DNA from: Firm-04 sp045600205
GTDB taxonomy: Bacteria > Bacillota > Clostridia > Oscillospirales > Ruminococcaceae
DNA: 64,000 bases
Reading direction: 5' to 3'
Assembly: GCA_045600205.1 (NCBI GenBank)
Contig: JAZRXM010000044.1
Location: forward strand, 1-64,000
How positions within the stretch are numbered: position 1 is the stretch's first letter; every line of letters begins with the position of its first letter. The notes beneath the pieces were generated by a model. It was not told the DNA's origin. It saw nothing but the letters and a program-made list of their open reading frames with translations, and searched no databases. This document shows, piece by piece, positions 34,516 to 41,538 of this stretch. Made by a program: the position numbers and the translations under genes.

Positions 34516-35913
34516 ATGGCAAAAATCAAAATTACAGAAACCGTGCTGCGTGATGCGCACCAATCTCTGCTGGCAACCCGAATGCCCACCTCCGATATGC
34601 TCCCGATTCTGGAGCAGATGGACAAGGTCGGCTTCTATTCCGTTGAGTGCTGGGGCGGCGCAACCTTCGATTCCTGCCTGCGCTTCCTGAATGAGGACCC
34701 GTGGGAAAGACTGCGCCTGCTGAAAAAATATCTGCCGAACACCAAATTGCAGATGTTGTTCCGCGGTCAGAATATGCTGGGCTACCGCCACTACGCCGAT
34801 GACGTTGTCGAGTATTTCGTGCAGAAATCCGTTGCAAACGGCATCGACATCATCCGTATTTTCGATGCCCTGAATGACGTCCGTAACCTCGAAACCGCAA
34901 TCAATGCGGCAAAAAAAGAGGGCGCACATACACAGGTCGCAATCAGCTATACCACCGGCGACGTTTTCACCGATGAGTACTATGTCAAGTACGCAAAACA
35001 GATCGAAAACGCAGGTGCCGATTCCATCTGCATCAAGGATATGGCTGCTCTGCTGACACCTTACCGCACCGAATCGCTGGTCAAGGCTCTGAAAGCAAAC
35101 ACCAGGCTGCCCATCCAGCTCCATACGCACACCACCTCAGGTCTGGCATCCATGTGCCTCCTGAAAGGTATTGAAGCAGGCGCAGATATCATTGATACCG
35201 CAATGAGCCCGCTTGCTCTGGGTACTTCCCATGCTCCGACCGAATCCATGGTCGCAGCATTGCAGGGTACCGAATACGACACAGGCATTGACCTCGCAAC
35301 CGTCTGCGACCTGCGCCCGTACTTCATGGAACTGCGCAACAAGTACATCAAGGAAGGTCTGCTGGACCCCAAGATGCTCGCAGCAGATGCAAAAACACTG
35401 ATCTATCAGGTACCGGGCGGTATGCTCTCCAACCTGCTCTCGCAGCTCAAGCAGGCAGGCAAAGAGGACAAACTCACCGAGGTGCTCGAAGAAGTACCGC
35501 GTGTCCGTAAGGATGCAGGTTACCCGCCGCTTGTTACGCCTTCCTCCCAAATCGTTGGTACACAGGCTGTGTTCAACGTCATCATGGGCGAGCGTTACAA
35601 GACCGTTACCAAGGAATTCAAGGGCATTGTCCGCGGTGAGTACGGTCAGACCCCTGTTCCGATCGACCCCGCATTCCGTAAGCAGATCATCGGTGATGAG
35701 GAGGCAATTGATTGCCGTCCTGCCGATAAGCTTGCTCCTGAACTTGACAAACTCCGTGAAGAATGCGCCGAATGGACGCAGCAGGAGGAGGACGTCCTCT
35801 CCTACGCACAGTTTGGTCAGGTTGCAGTCAAATTCTTCGAAAAACGCCGTGATAAGCAAGTCGGTCTCGACGGTGTACACGGCAATGCAGAAAACCAGAT
35901 CCACCCTGTCTGA
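34516..35913 (+). CDS. Oxaloacetate decarboxylase alpha / transcarboxylase 5S-type subunit
   Basis: 465 aa. HMGL-like TIM barrel with the metal/substrate site ETVLRDAHQS (D13), the lysine expected to be carbamylated in CIKDMAAL (K174) and metal-ligand histidines in LHTHTTSG (H203 and H205). A conserved carboxylase C-terminal domain follows (about 300-465). It transfers the carboxyl group between oxaloacetate and biotin. It lacks its own biotin domain, which is supplied by the separate protein encoded 18 bases upstream. It could equally be the B subunit of a pyruvate carboxylase, but no biotin carboxylase gene is present here. ATG 34516 follows GGAGGAG. Confidence 0.93.
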   Translation: MAKIKITETVLRDAHQSLLATRMPTSDMLPILEQMDKVGFYSVECWGGATFDSCLRFLNEDPWERLRLLKKYLPNTKLQMLFRGQNMLGYRHYADDVVEYFVQKSVANGIDIIRIFDALNDVRNLETAINAAKKEGAHTQVAISYTTGDVFTDEYYVKYAKQIENAGADSICIKDMAALLTPYRTESLVKALKANTRLPIQLHTHTTSGLASMCLLKGIEAGADIIDTAMSPLALGTSHAPTESMVAALQGTEYDTGIDLATVCDLRPYFMELRNKYIKEGLLDPKMLAADAKTLIYQVPGGMLSNLLSQLKQAGKEDKLTEVLEEVPRVRKDAGYPPLVTPSSQIVGTQAVFNVIMGERYKTVTKEFKGIVRGEYGQTPVPIDPAFRKQIIGDEEAIDCRPADKLAPELDKLREECAEWTQQEEDVLSYAQFGQVAVKFFEKRRDKQVGLDGVHGNAENQIHPV

Positions 35914-35926
35914 TGCTTTTTGCTCA

Positions 35927-35944
35927 GGCGGGGTGCCCCGCTTT
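35927..35944 (+). terminator. Short GC-rich hairpin before metA
   Basis: GCGGGG (35928-35933) with CCCCGC (35936-35941), then TTT. Weak terminator or attenuator. Confidence 0.5.
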
Positions 35945-35964
35945 GAGAAAGGAGCTATCTTACC

Positions 35965-36909
35965 TTGCCAATCTGCATTTCACCTGAGTTGCCTGCCTAT
36001 CAGGCACTCCTCAACGAAAATATCTTCGTCATGGACAACGATCGGGCTGCACATCAGGATATCCGTCCGCTGCGCATTCTGATTCTCAACATCATGCCGA
36101 AAAAAATAGAAACGGAGATCCAGCTTCTCCGTTTGCTCAGTAACAGTGCGATTCAGGTCGATATTTCTCTGCTGCGGATGGAATCTCACGTTTCCAAAAA
36201 TACCGCACAGAGCCATATGGACGCATTTTATACCACGTTCAGCGAAATTCAGTCGCAGTATTATGACGGCATGATCATCACAGGCGCACCGGTAGAGCAG
36301 CTTCCGTTTGAGGAGGTGGACTACTGGGGCGAGATCTGCCAGATCATGGAATGGTCGAAAACACACGTTTTCAGCACCCTTCATATCTGTTGGGGCGCAC
36401 AGGCGGGTCTTTATTACCATTTCGGCGTCCCGAAATATCCGCTGGAACAGAAAATGTTCGGCATCTTCCCGCATATCGTGGAAAAACAGGCACTGCTGGT
36501 TCAGGGCTTTGATGAAATTTTCGATGTGCCGCATTCCCGTCACACCGAAGTCCGCCGCGAGGACATCGAAAAGGTGTCGGAACTGGAGATTCTCACCAGT
36601 TCCCCGATCGCAGGCGTACACATTGTTGCAAACCGCAACGGCAGACAGTATTTCATCACGGGACACTCCGAATACACCCGCACCACACTCGCCAATGAAT
36701 ACTTCCGCGATGTGGAAAAAGGACTGCCCATTGCGCTGCCTTATCATTACTTCCCCAACGATGACCCCGCGCAGCAACCGATCTTCACATGGAGATGTCA
36801 CGCAAATCTGATGTTTTCCAATTGGCTCAATTACTGCGTTTATCAGCGCACCCCCTATGACCTTTCGGAACTTGCTGTCCGAAACTGGAACTGGGAAATG
36901 GATGCCTGA
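35965..36909 (+). CDS. metA: Homoserine O-acetyltransferase (MetA type)
   Basis: 314 aa. MetA family enzyme that activates homoserine for methionine synthesis. The catalytic cysteine is C142 in HICWGAQAG; the later histidine/glutamate pair is in GHSEY. Residue 111 is glutamate (GAPVE), and published work on this family links E111 with acetyl-CoA and G111 with succinyl-CoA use, so acetyltransferase is favoured. The start is TTG 35965 with AAAGGAG at 35948-35954 and no alternative ATG nearby. It is separated from the transcarboxylase set by a short hairpin. Confidence 0.94.
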   Translation: MPICISPELPAYQALLNENIFVMDNDRAAHQDIRPLRILILNIMPKKIETEIQLLRLLSNSAIQVDISLLRMESHVSKNTAQSHMDAFYTTFSEIQSQYYDGMIITGAPVEQLPFEEVDYWGEICQIMEWSKTHVFSTLHICWGAQAGLYYHFGVPKYPLEQKMFGIFPHIVEKQALLVQGFDEIFDVPHSRHTEVRREDIEKVSELEILTSSPIAGVHIVANRNGRQYFITGHSEYTRTTLANEYFRDVEKGLPIALPYHYFPNDDPAQQPIFTWRCHANLMFSNWLNYCVYQRTPYDLSELAVRNWNWEMDA

Positions 36910-36951
36910 TTTCTGCGCCGTTTCACTCACTCAGAAAGGATGCTTTTCACG

Positions 36952-37551
36952 ATGGACGAAAATCAGATTCCGAATCCATACACCACGCAGCTGCAGCAAC
37001 CTCAGCAAACAGCAACTCCCAGAAAAAAAACGGGATTTGCAACTGCCGCTCTGGTGTTCGGCATTCTCAGTATCATTGCATTCTGCTGCTGCTCTAATGT
37101 ATTCTTTGCACCGCTGGCAATCATCTTCGGTTTGATTGCTATTGCAAGAAAACAGGGCGCAAAAGGACGTTCCATCACGGGTATCGTACTGGCATCGCTT
37201 AGTTTGCTGGTTACGCTTGCCATTGTTCTCTCGCTCAAGGATTTCGTTCCGTATCTCTATGACTTTTTCACCGATTATGTATACATTCAGGAGAACGAGG
37301 ACGAGGTGTTTGCTGCCTACGAAGCAAACCAGACATTGCCTGAGTGCCTGAATAAATACAAGGAGCCGCCGTACACCGATCTGTTCGGGAAATACGATCT
37401 CACCATCAATACGGTCATGGACTTCCTGGATGAGATGCACAAACAGGGTAACCTCCCGCATATAGACATTCCAACCGGTTTGATAGGCTCCAATGCAGAT
37501 TCTGAAATTTCTTCTGCTGCATTGTCAGAGCCCGCACCCACATCAGAATAA
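36952..37551 (+). CDS. DUF4190-domain membrane protein
   Basis: 199 aa. A Pro/Gln-rich cytoplasmic start is followed by two membrane helices (about 24-52 and 70-92) with the DUF4190 pattern GFATAALVFGILSI, then GLIAIARKQGAKGRSITGIVL. An outward C-terminal domain of about 105 residues has no family I recognise. Function unknown. ATG 36952 is chosen because AAAGGATG lies upstream; an ATG at 36940 overlaps that site. Its stop overlaps the end of a convergent gene. Confidence 0.8.
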   Translation: MDENQIPNPYTTQLQQPQQTATPRKKTGFATAALVFGILSIIAFCCCSNVFFAPLAIIFGLIAIARKQGAKGRSITGIVLASLSLLVTLAIVLSLKDFVPYLYDFFTDYVYIQENEDEVFAAYEANQTLPECLNKYKEPPYTDLFGKYDLTINTVMDFLDEMHKQGNLPHIDIPTGLIGSNADSEISSAALSEPAPTSE

Positions 37552-37941
37552 ATTGCGTAAAACCGAATAAACAAGCCACATCCCCAAAGCGGAAAACCAG
37601 AATTTTCTGCTTCTGGGGATGATTTTTTTCGGTCGTCCCAAAGCTGCCATCCAAAGCTCTATGTAAAACAGAAGCAACAGCAGCACAGCAAATATCAACG
37701 CAGCATTTTCTTTCAACACGGTCAGGAAATCTCCGCGGCAAAGCGCAAATACTGCGTGTGTCATACCGCAGCCCGGACATTTGTATCCCGTCAGTGTGCG
37801 AAAAATACAGGGCGGCAGAAAAGGCATCACCCATGCAGCATAGCAATATTTTGCAAGCAGCAACAAACCGTATGCTGCAAACGGCATCAACACCAGCAAA
37901 GCAATATGCAGTTGTTTTTTACGCATCCTCTGTGTTTTCAT
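37543..37941 (-). CDS. DUF2752-family membrane protein
   Basis: 132 aa with three hydrophobic segments and the DUF2752 core PPCIFRTLTGYKCPGCGMTHA, quoted in part: CPGCGMTHA near residue 54. The cysteine pair and the following Gly-Asp (RGDF) are characteristic. Function unknown. It overlaps the end of the convergent DUF4190 gene by 9 bases, and the terminator for that gene lies within its own coding sequence. Confidence 0.85.
   Translation of the reverse strand: MKTQRMRKKQLHIALLVLMPFAAYGLLLLAKYCYAAWVMPFLPPCIFRTLTGYKCPGCGMTHAVFALCRGDFLTVLKENAALIFAVLLLLLFYIELWMAALGRPKKIIPRSRKFWFSALGMWLVYSVLRNLF
37579..37629 (+). terminator. Terminator of the metA/DUF4190 side, inside the DUF2752 gene
   Basis: CATCCCCAAAGC (37579-37590) pairs, with an internal mismatch, with GCTTCTGGGGATG (37609-37621), followed by seven Ts (37623-37629). 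Confidence 0.7.
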
Positions 37942-37969
37942 AGATACTTGCCAGTTCCTTTCAAATAAT

Positions 37970-38024
37970 AATTATCGTTTTTCGATAATTTTCTATTGAC
38001 AAACGAGAAGTTATATGCTATACT
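37970..38024 (+). promoter_or_regulatory. Sigma-A promoter with inverted-repeat operator candidate
   Basis: 8-bp inverted repeat AATTATCG (37970-37977) / CGATAATT (37983-37990), just upstream of TTGACA (37996-38001) and TATACT (38019-38024), 17-bp spacer. It may be bound by the HTH protein of the same operon. Confidence 0.75.
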
Positions 38025-38060
38025 AAAGACAACATCAAACCAATGAGGAGTGTGAACCCC

Positions 38061-38513
38061 ATGTCCAAGCAAATTGCGTTCCCGAAATCCCTGTTTCTTG
38101 CGCGTGTACTGGTCAAGGTCGTTATGGTGATGCTGGGCATCGCGCTGTTTTGTATCCCCATCTGCACCGAATGGTACGATGCAGTATCGGGTCAGCCGCC
38201 AATTAAAATGCAGCTCAACATCTGCCTGTATGCATCTGTCGGCATCGGATTTGCCGCCGTCTGGATGCTCCAGAGCCTGCTCAGCCACATTACAAAGCAG
38301 GAGATTTTCGTAAGGGAAAATGTTACCGCGCTGCGCGTCATTTCGTGGTGCTGCTACGCAATCGCCATCATTTTCCTGTATCTTGCGTTTCTGCGCTCAC
38401 TTGCATTCATTGTCAGCTTTGCAGCAGGATTTTTCGGGCTGATTATGCAGGTGCTGAAAAATGTATTCTCCACAGGCGTGGATTTGCAGGACGAAAATAA
38501 CTTCACCATCTGA
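38061..38513 (+). CDS. DUF2975-domain membrane protein
   Basis: 150 aa with four transmembrane segments and the DUF2975 C-terminal signature VDLQDENNFTI. The family is almost always encoded beside a small YozG-like HTH regulator, as here. Function unknown. ATG 38061 has GAGGAG upstream. First gene of a three-gene operon with the HTH and DUF2809 genes. Confidence 0.88.
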   Translation: MSKQIAFPKSLFLARVLVKVVMVMLGIALFCIPICTEWYDAVSGQPPIKMQLNICLYASVGIGFAAVWMLQSLLSHITKQEIFVRENVTALRVISWCCYAIAIIFLYLAFLRSLAFIVSFAAGFFGLIMQVLKNVFSTGVDLQDENNFTI

Positions 38514-38538
38514 ACCAACCACAGAAAGGACTATTATC

Positions 38539-38751
38539 ATGCCGATTATTGTGAATCTGGATGTCATGATGGCGAAGCGAAAAATCTCCTCCGGAGAATT
38601 GGCAGAACGAATTGACATCACACCGGCGAATCTCTCGATTCTGAAAAACAACAAGGCGAAAGCCATCCGCTTTTCGACACTGGAGGCAATCTGCCATGAG
38701 CTGCAATGTCAGCCGGGCGATGTGCTGGAATTTGTGGAGGACGAAACCTGA
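38539..38751 (+). CDS. Small XRE/YozG-like HTH regulator
   Basis: 70 aa, entirely a helix-turn-helix domain: VNLDVMMAKRKISSGELAER, then ITPANLSILKNNKAKAIRF and a C-terminal QPGDVLEFVED. Small stand-alone regulators of this type pair with DUF2975 membrane proteins. ATG 38539 follows AGAAAGGA. It may control its own operon through the inverted repeat upstream of the promoter. Upstream in-frame ATG 38461 lies inside the DUF2975 gene and is not favoured. Confidence 0.9.
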   Translation: MPIIVNLDVMMAKRKISSGELAERIDITPANLSILKNNKAKAIRFSTLEAICHELQCQPGDVLEFVEDET

Positions 38752-38754
38752 ACC

Positions 38755-39165
38755 ATGAAAACACGTACAATCCGAATCATTATGAGCATTTGCACGATTT
38801 TGCTGTTTGGCGCAGAACTGTACATTGGTCTTTTTCAGCACGATAACTGGATTCGTGCTTACCTCGGAGATGTATTGGTCATCATGCTGCTATACTGCAT
38901 CATTCGCATCATCACGCCAAACAAACCCCAATACGGCTTGTTGCTGCCGATTGCCCTGCTGCTGTTCTGCTTTGTGGTAGAAGGCTTGCAGGCATGGCAT
39001 ATCGTGGACAAGCTGCACATTGAAAACGCGCTGCTGCGTACTTTGATTGGAACATCCTTTTCTTGGAAAGATATTCTCAGCTATTGCATCGGGTATCTGC
39101 CGATTCAGATTTGGGAATTGCTCCTGCATATACTCAAAAAAGGTGAGCCCCGCAAAGCACAATAA
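38755..39165 (+). CDS. DUF2809-family membrane protein
   Basis: 136 aa with four transmembrane helices. The pattern AYLGDVLVIMLLYCII near residue 35, then FCFVVEGLQAW and TSFSWKDILSYCIG, fits DUF2809 (VanZ-like topology). ATG 38755 lies 3 bases after the HTH stop, so the two are coupled. Function unknown. Confidence 0.8.
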   Translation: MKTRTIRIIMSICTILLFGAELYIGLFQHDNWIRAYLGDVLVIMLLYCIIRIITPNKPQYGLLLPIALLLFCFVVEGLQAWHIVDKLHIENALLRTLIGTSFSWKDILSYCIGYLPIQIWELLLHILKKGEPRKAQ

Positions 39166-39181
39166 AAGTATATCAACAGAC

Positions 39182-39220
39182 ACAATCCCTCCCGATGACT
39201 GCGGGAGGGATTGTTGTTTT
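39182..39220. terminator. Bidirectional terminator between DUF2809 and the histidine kinase gene
   Basis: 13-bp stem ACAATCCCTCCCG (39182-39194) with CGGGAGGGATTGT (39202-39214), then TGTTTT. Confidence 0.88.
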
Positions 39221-40649
39221 ACAAATTCGTACTGCCCGATTCCTCATGAATCACAAACCAGAATGTCGAACCGACACCCACGGTACTGTCTACACCAAAT
39301 GCATAGTCGTGCAGACGCAAAATCGCTTTGACAATGGAAAGCCCCAAGCCCGTACCGACAACCTCGCGCTTATAATTTTCGCTGCGATAGTACTTATCAA
39401 AAATACGGGAAAGCGTTTCCTGATCCATGCCCTCACCAGTATCACGCACGGAAATTTTCAAGCCCTGCGGTATATGCTCCTGTGTAACGTAGATCCGCTT
39501 GTCTGCGCCCGTATAGTTCATAGCGTTGTTCATCAGGTTACAGATGACCTGCTCGATCTTGACGCTATCACAGAACACAGAGGCTTCGCCATCGGTTTTC
39601 AGGATGAATTCATAGCCCGAAACACCGCTCAATCCACGGTATCGCTCCACGATCTCCGTCAGCCGCTGCTCCATGTCAAACTGCGTGCGGTTGAGCGTCA
39701 TGCTGCCGTTTTCCAGCTTGGAAAGGTCGAGAATGTCATTGACCAGCAGATTCAGGCGGTCGGTTTCCTCAATGATGACCTGCAAATGCTCGTTGCGCTT
39801 CACAGGGTTATCGCCTGAGAGATCCCGAATCATCTCCGCATAGGCTTTGAGCATCGTCAGCGGTGTACGCAGGTCATGCGAAGCGTTGGCGATCAGATCA
39901 CGCTGCATGGTATCTACACGATTGATTTCATGGCTGGCATAGGTCAGTGTGGCTGCAAGCTGCTCCGCTTCTGCGTATCCGCCGCTGTGAAATTCAATGT
40001 TATATCGCCCATGTGCAAGCTGTTCCGCATCTTTGGTGACCTCCACGATCGGTTTGGCAAGCCGCTTGGATACCGAAAAAGAGATGAAAAATCCGACAAG
40101 CAACAGCAAAATCGTAATTGCCAGAAGCTGACGCTTCAGAATGCGCACCGTTGAAGATACCGGCACCAGCGGTGAATTGAGTAGCAGATAGCCGTCAGGA
40201 TTGTCCACACTGCCAATCACACAAGCGTATACCATAATTTCGCAATCGGTTCTGGGATTGCGCTCCTTGCCGTAAATGACGCCGCTTGGCTCTTTCCGCA
40301 CCAGATCAATAATCGAAACGGTCTGATTCTCCGCGCCGTGCAGCACACAATTGATGCCCATGACATCTTTCCAGTAAACACGCCGTTTATAACGGTCACG
40401 CACCTCAAAGCACATTCCGTTATCTACGGCAAGCTGCGTGAATTTCTGCTGATAATCAGGTGAATCGATCTCCTCCAGCATTTCATCCGCAACTGCGATG
40501 ATATCTTTGGTTTTCATCCGCTCGTAGAAGTACTGCAAAAAAATGATCTGGCAAACCCACAGCAGAATAAATACGATCAGGGTGAAAACCATGAACCACA
40601 TCCAGATGTGCGTCCGCATGGACAAACGCTTCCCGATTTTATGCTTCAA
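39219..40649 (-). CDS. Membrane sensor histidine kinase
   Basis: 476 aa. Helix 1 spans about 15-38, an extracellular sensor region about 39-172, helix 2 about 173-193, then a HAMP domain. The phosphoacceptor is H258 in NASHDLRTPLTMLKAY. The ATP domain has NLMNNAMNYTG (N box), RDTGEGMD (G1), FDKYYRSE (F box) and GTGLGLSIVK (G2). Complete and probably active. It overlaps the response regulator gene upstream by 11 bases. The signal is unknown; the DtlS/VanS-like layout suggests an envelope cue. Confidence 0.95.
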   Translation of the reverse strand: MKHKIGKRLSMRTHIWMWFMVFTLIVFILLWVCQIIFLQYFYERMKTKDIIAVADEMLEEIDSPDYQQKFTQLAVDNGMCFEVRDRYKRRVYWKDVMGINCVLHGAENQTVSIIDLVRKEPSGVIYGKERNPRTDCEIMVYACVIGSVDNPDGYLLLNSPLVPVSSTVRILKRQLLAITILLLLVGFFISFSVSKRLAKPIVEVTKDAEQLAHGRYNIEFHSGGYAEAEQLAATLTYASHEINRVDTMQRDLIANASHDLRTPLTMLKAYAEMIRDLSGDNPVKRNEHLQVIIEETDRLNLLVNDILDLSKLENGSMTLNRTQFDMEQRLTEIVERYRGLSGVSGYEFILKTDGEASVFCDSVKIEQVICNLMNNAMNYTGADKRIYVTQEHIPQGLKISVRDTGEGMDQETLSRIFDKYYRSENYKREVVGTGLGLSIVKAILRLHDYAFGVDSTVGVGSTFWFVIHEESGSTNL

Positions 40650-41307
40650 ATTTATATCCCATTCCTCTCAGGGTGACAATAAACTTACGGTACTCTCCCA
40701 GACTGTTGCGCAGCATCTTGATATGAGTGTCTACGGTACGGTCATCGCCGAAAAAGTCGTAACCCCAGACCTCCTCCAGCAGCTTATCGCGTGTCATGGC
40801 GAGGTTCTGATTGCGCACCAGATAAAAGAGCAGGTCGTATTCCTTCGGCGTCATGTTGGCTTTTTCGCCGTCTACGTAGACCTCTCTGCCTGCCATGTCG
40901 ATTTCCAACCCCTCGAAAACGAGTCGCTGCGGCGTCTGCGTTTTAGGCTGCTCTTTTCGCTTGGCAACCGCCTTGACACGCGCCATCAGTTCCTTGGGGG
41001 AAAACGGCTTCACTACGTAGTCATCAATGCCCAGCTCAAACCCGAACAGCTTGTCATATTCCTCACCGCGGGCAGAAAGCATGATGATCGGGGTATCTTT
41101 TGTCTTACGGATTTCCTTGCAAGCGGAAAAACCGTCTAAACGCGGCATCATAATATCCATGATAATGACATCATAGTCATTTGCTTTTGCCTTTGTTGCT
41201 GCCTGCATTCCGTCCTCTGCTTCGTCTGTCTGATAGCCCTCAAATTCTGCATACTCTTTTACCACACGACGGATATTTGCTTCGTCGTCCACGATCAAGA
41301 TTTTCAT
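40639..41307 (-). CDS. OmpR-family response regulator
   Basis: 222 aa. The receiver domain (1-115) has the acidic pair VDDEA, phospho-acceptor D51 in IIMDIMMPRLDG, threonine/serine in IIMLSARG and the lysine in DDYVVKPFSPKEL. A winged-helix DNA-binding domain follows (about 130-222) with WGYDFFGDDRTVDTHI. ATG 41307 has AAAGGAC upstream; the in-frame start at 41334 lacks a site. Transcribed first, with its kinase following. Confidence 0.96.
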   Translation of the reverse strand: MKILIVDDEANIRRVVKEYAEFEGYQTDEAEDGMQAATKAKANDYDVIIMDIMMPRLDGFSACKEIRKTKDTPIIMLSARGEEYDKLFGFELGIDDYVVKPFSPKELMARVKAVAKRKEQPKTQTPQRLVFEGLEIDMAGREVYVDGEKANMTPKEYDLLFYLVRNQNLAMTRDKLLEEVWGYDFFGDDRTVDTHIKMLRNSLGEYRKFIVTLRGMGYKFEA

Positions 41308-41446
41308 ATATATGATGTCCTTTCTATCATGCAAAAAACTTATATTTTTCGCAGTATCTCATGCTGAATACAATGATTATAACAGAATAGTGTGAAATAT
41401 TTGTGAAATCTGAGGAAAAAATAAGATGCAAAATACAAAAAATCCA

Positions 41447-41475
41447 TTGACAATTACATGAAATACTGGTATAAT
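41447..41475 (+). promoter_or_regulatory. Sigma-A promoter of the GGDEF/EAL gene
   Basis: TTGACA 41447-41452, 17-bp spacer, TATAAT 41470-41475. It overlaps the in-frame ATG at 41458 and so rules that start out. Confidence 0.85.
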
Positions 41476-41538
41476 AACACTAGGATTCTCTACGATGCCA
41501 GAATCTTTAACAAAATCATACAGAAAGGACCGAGCAAC

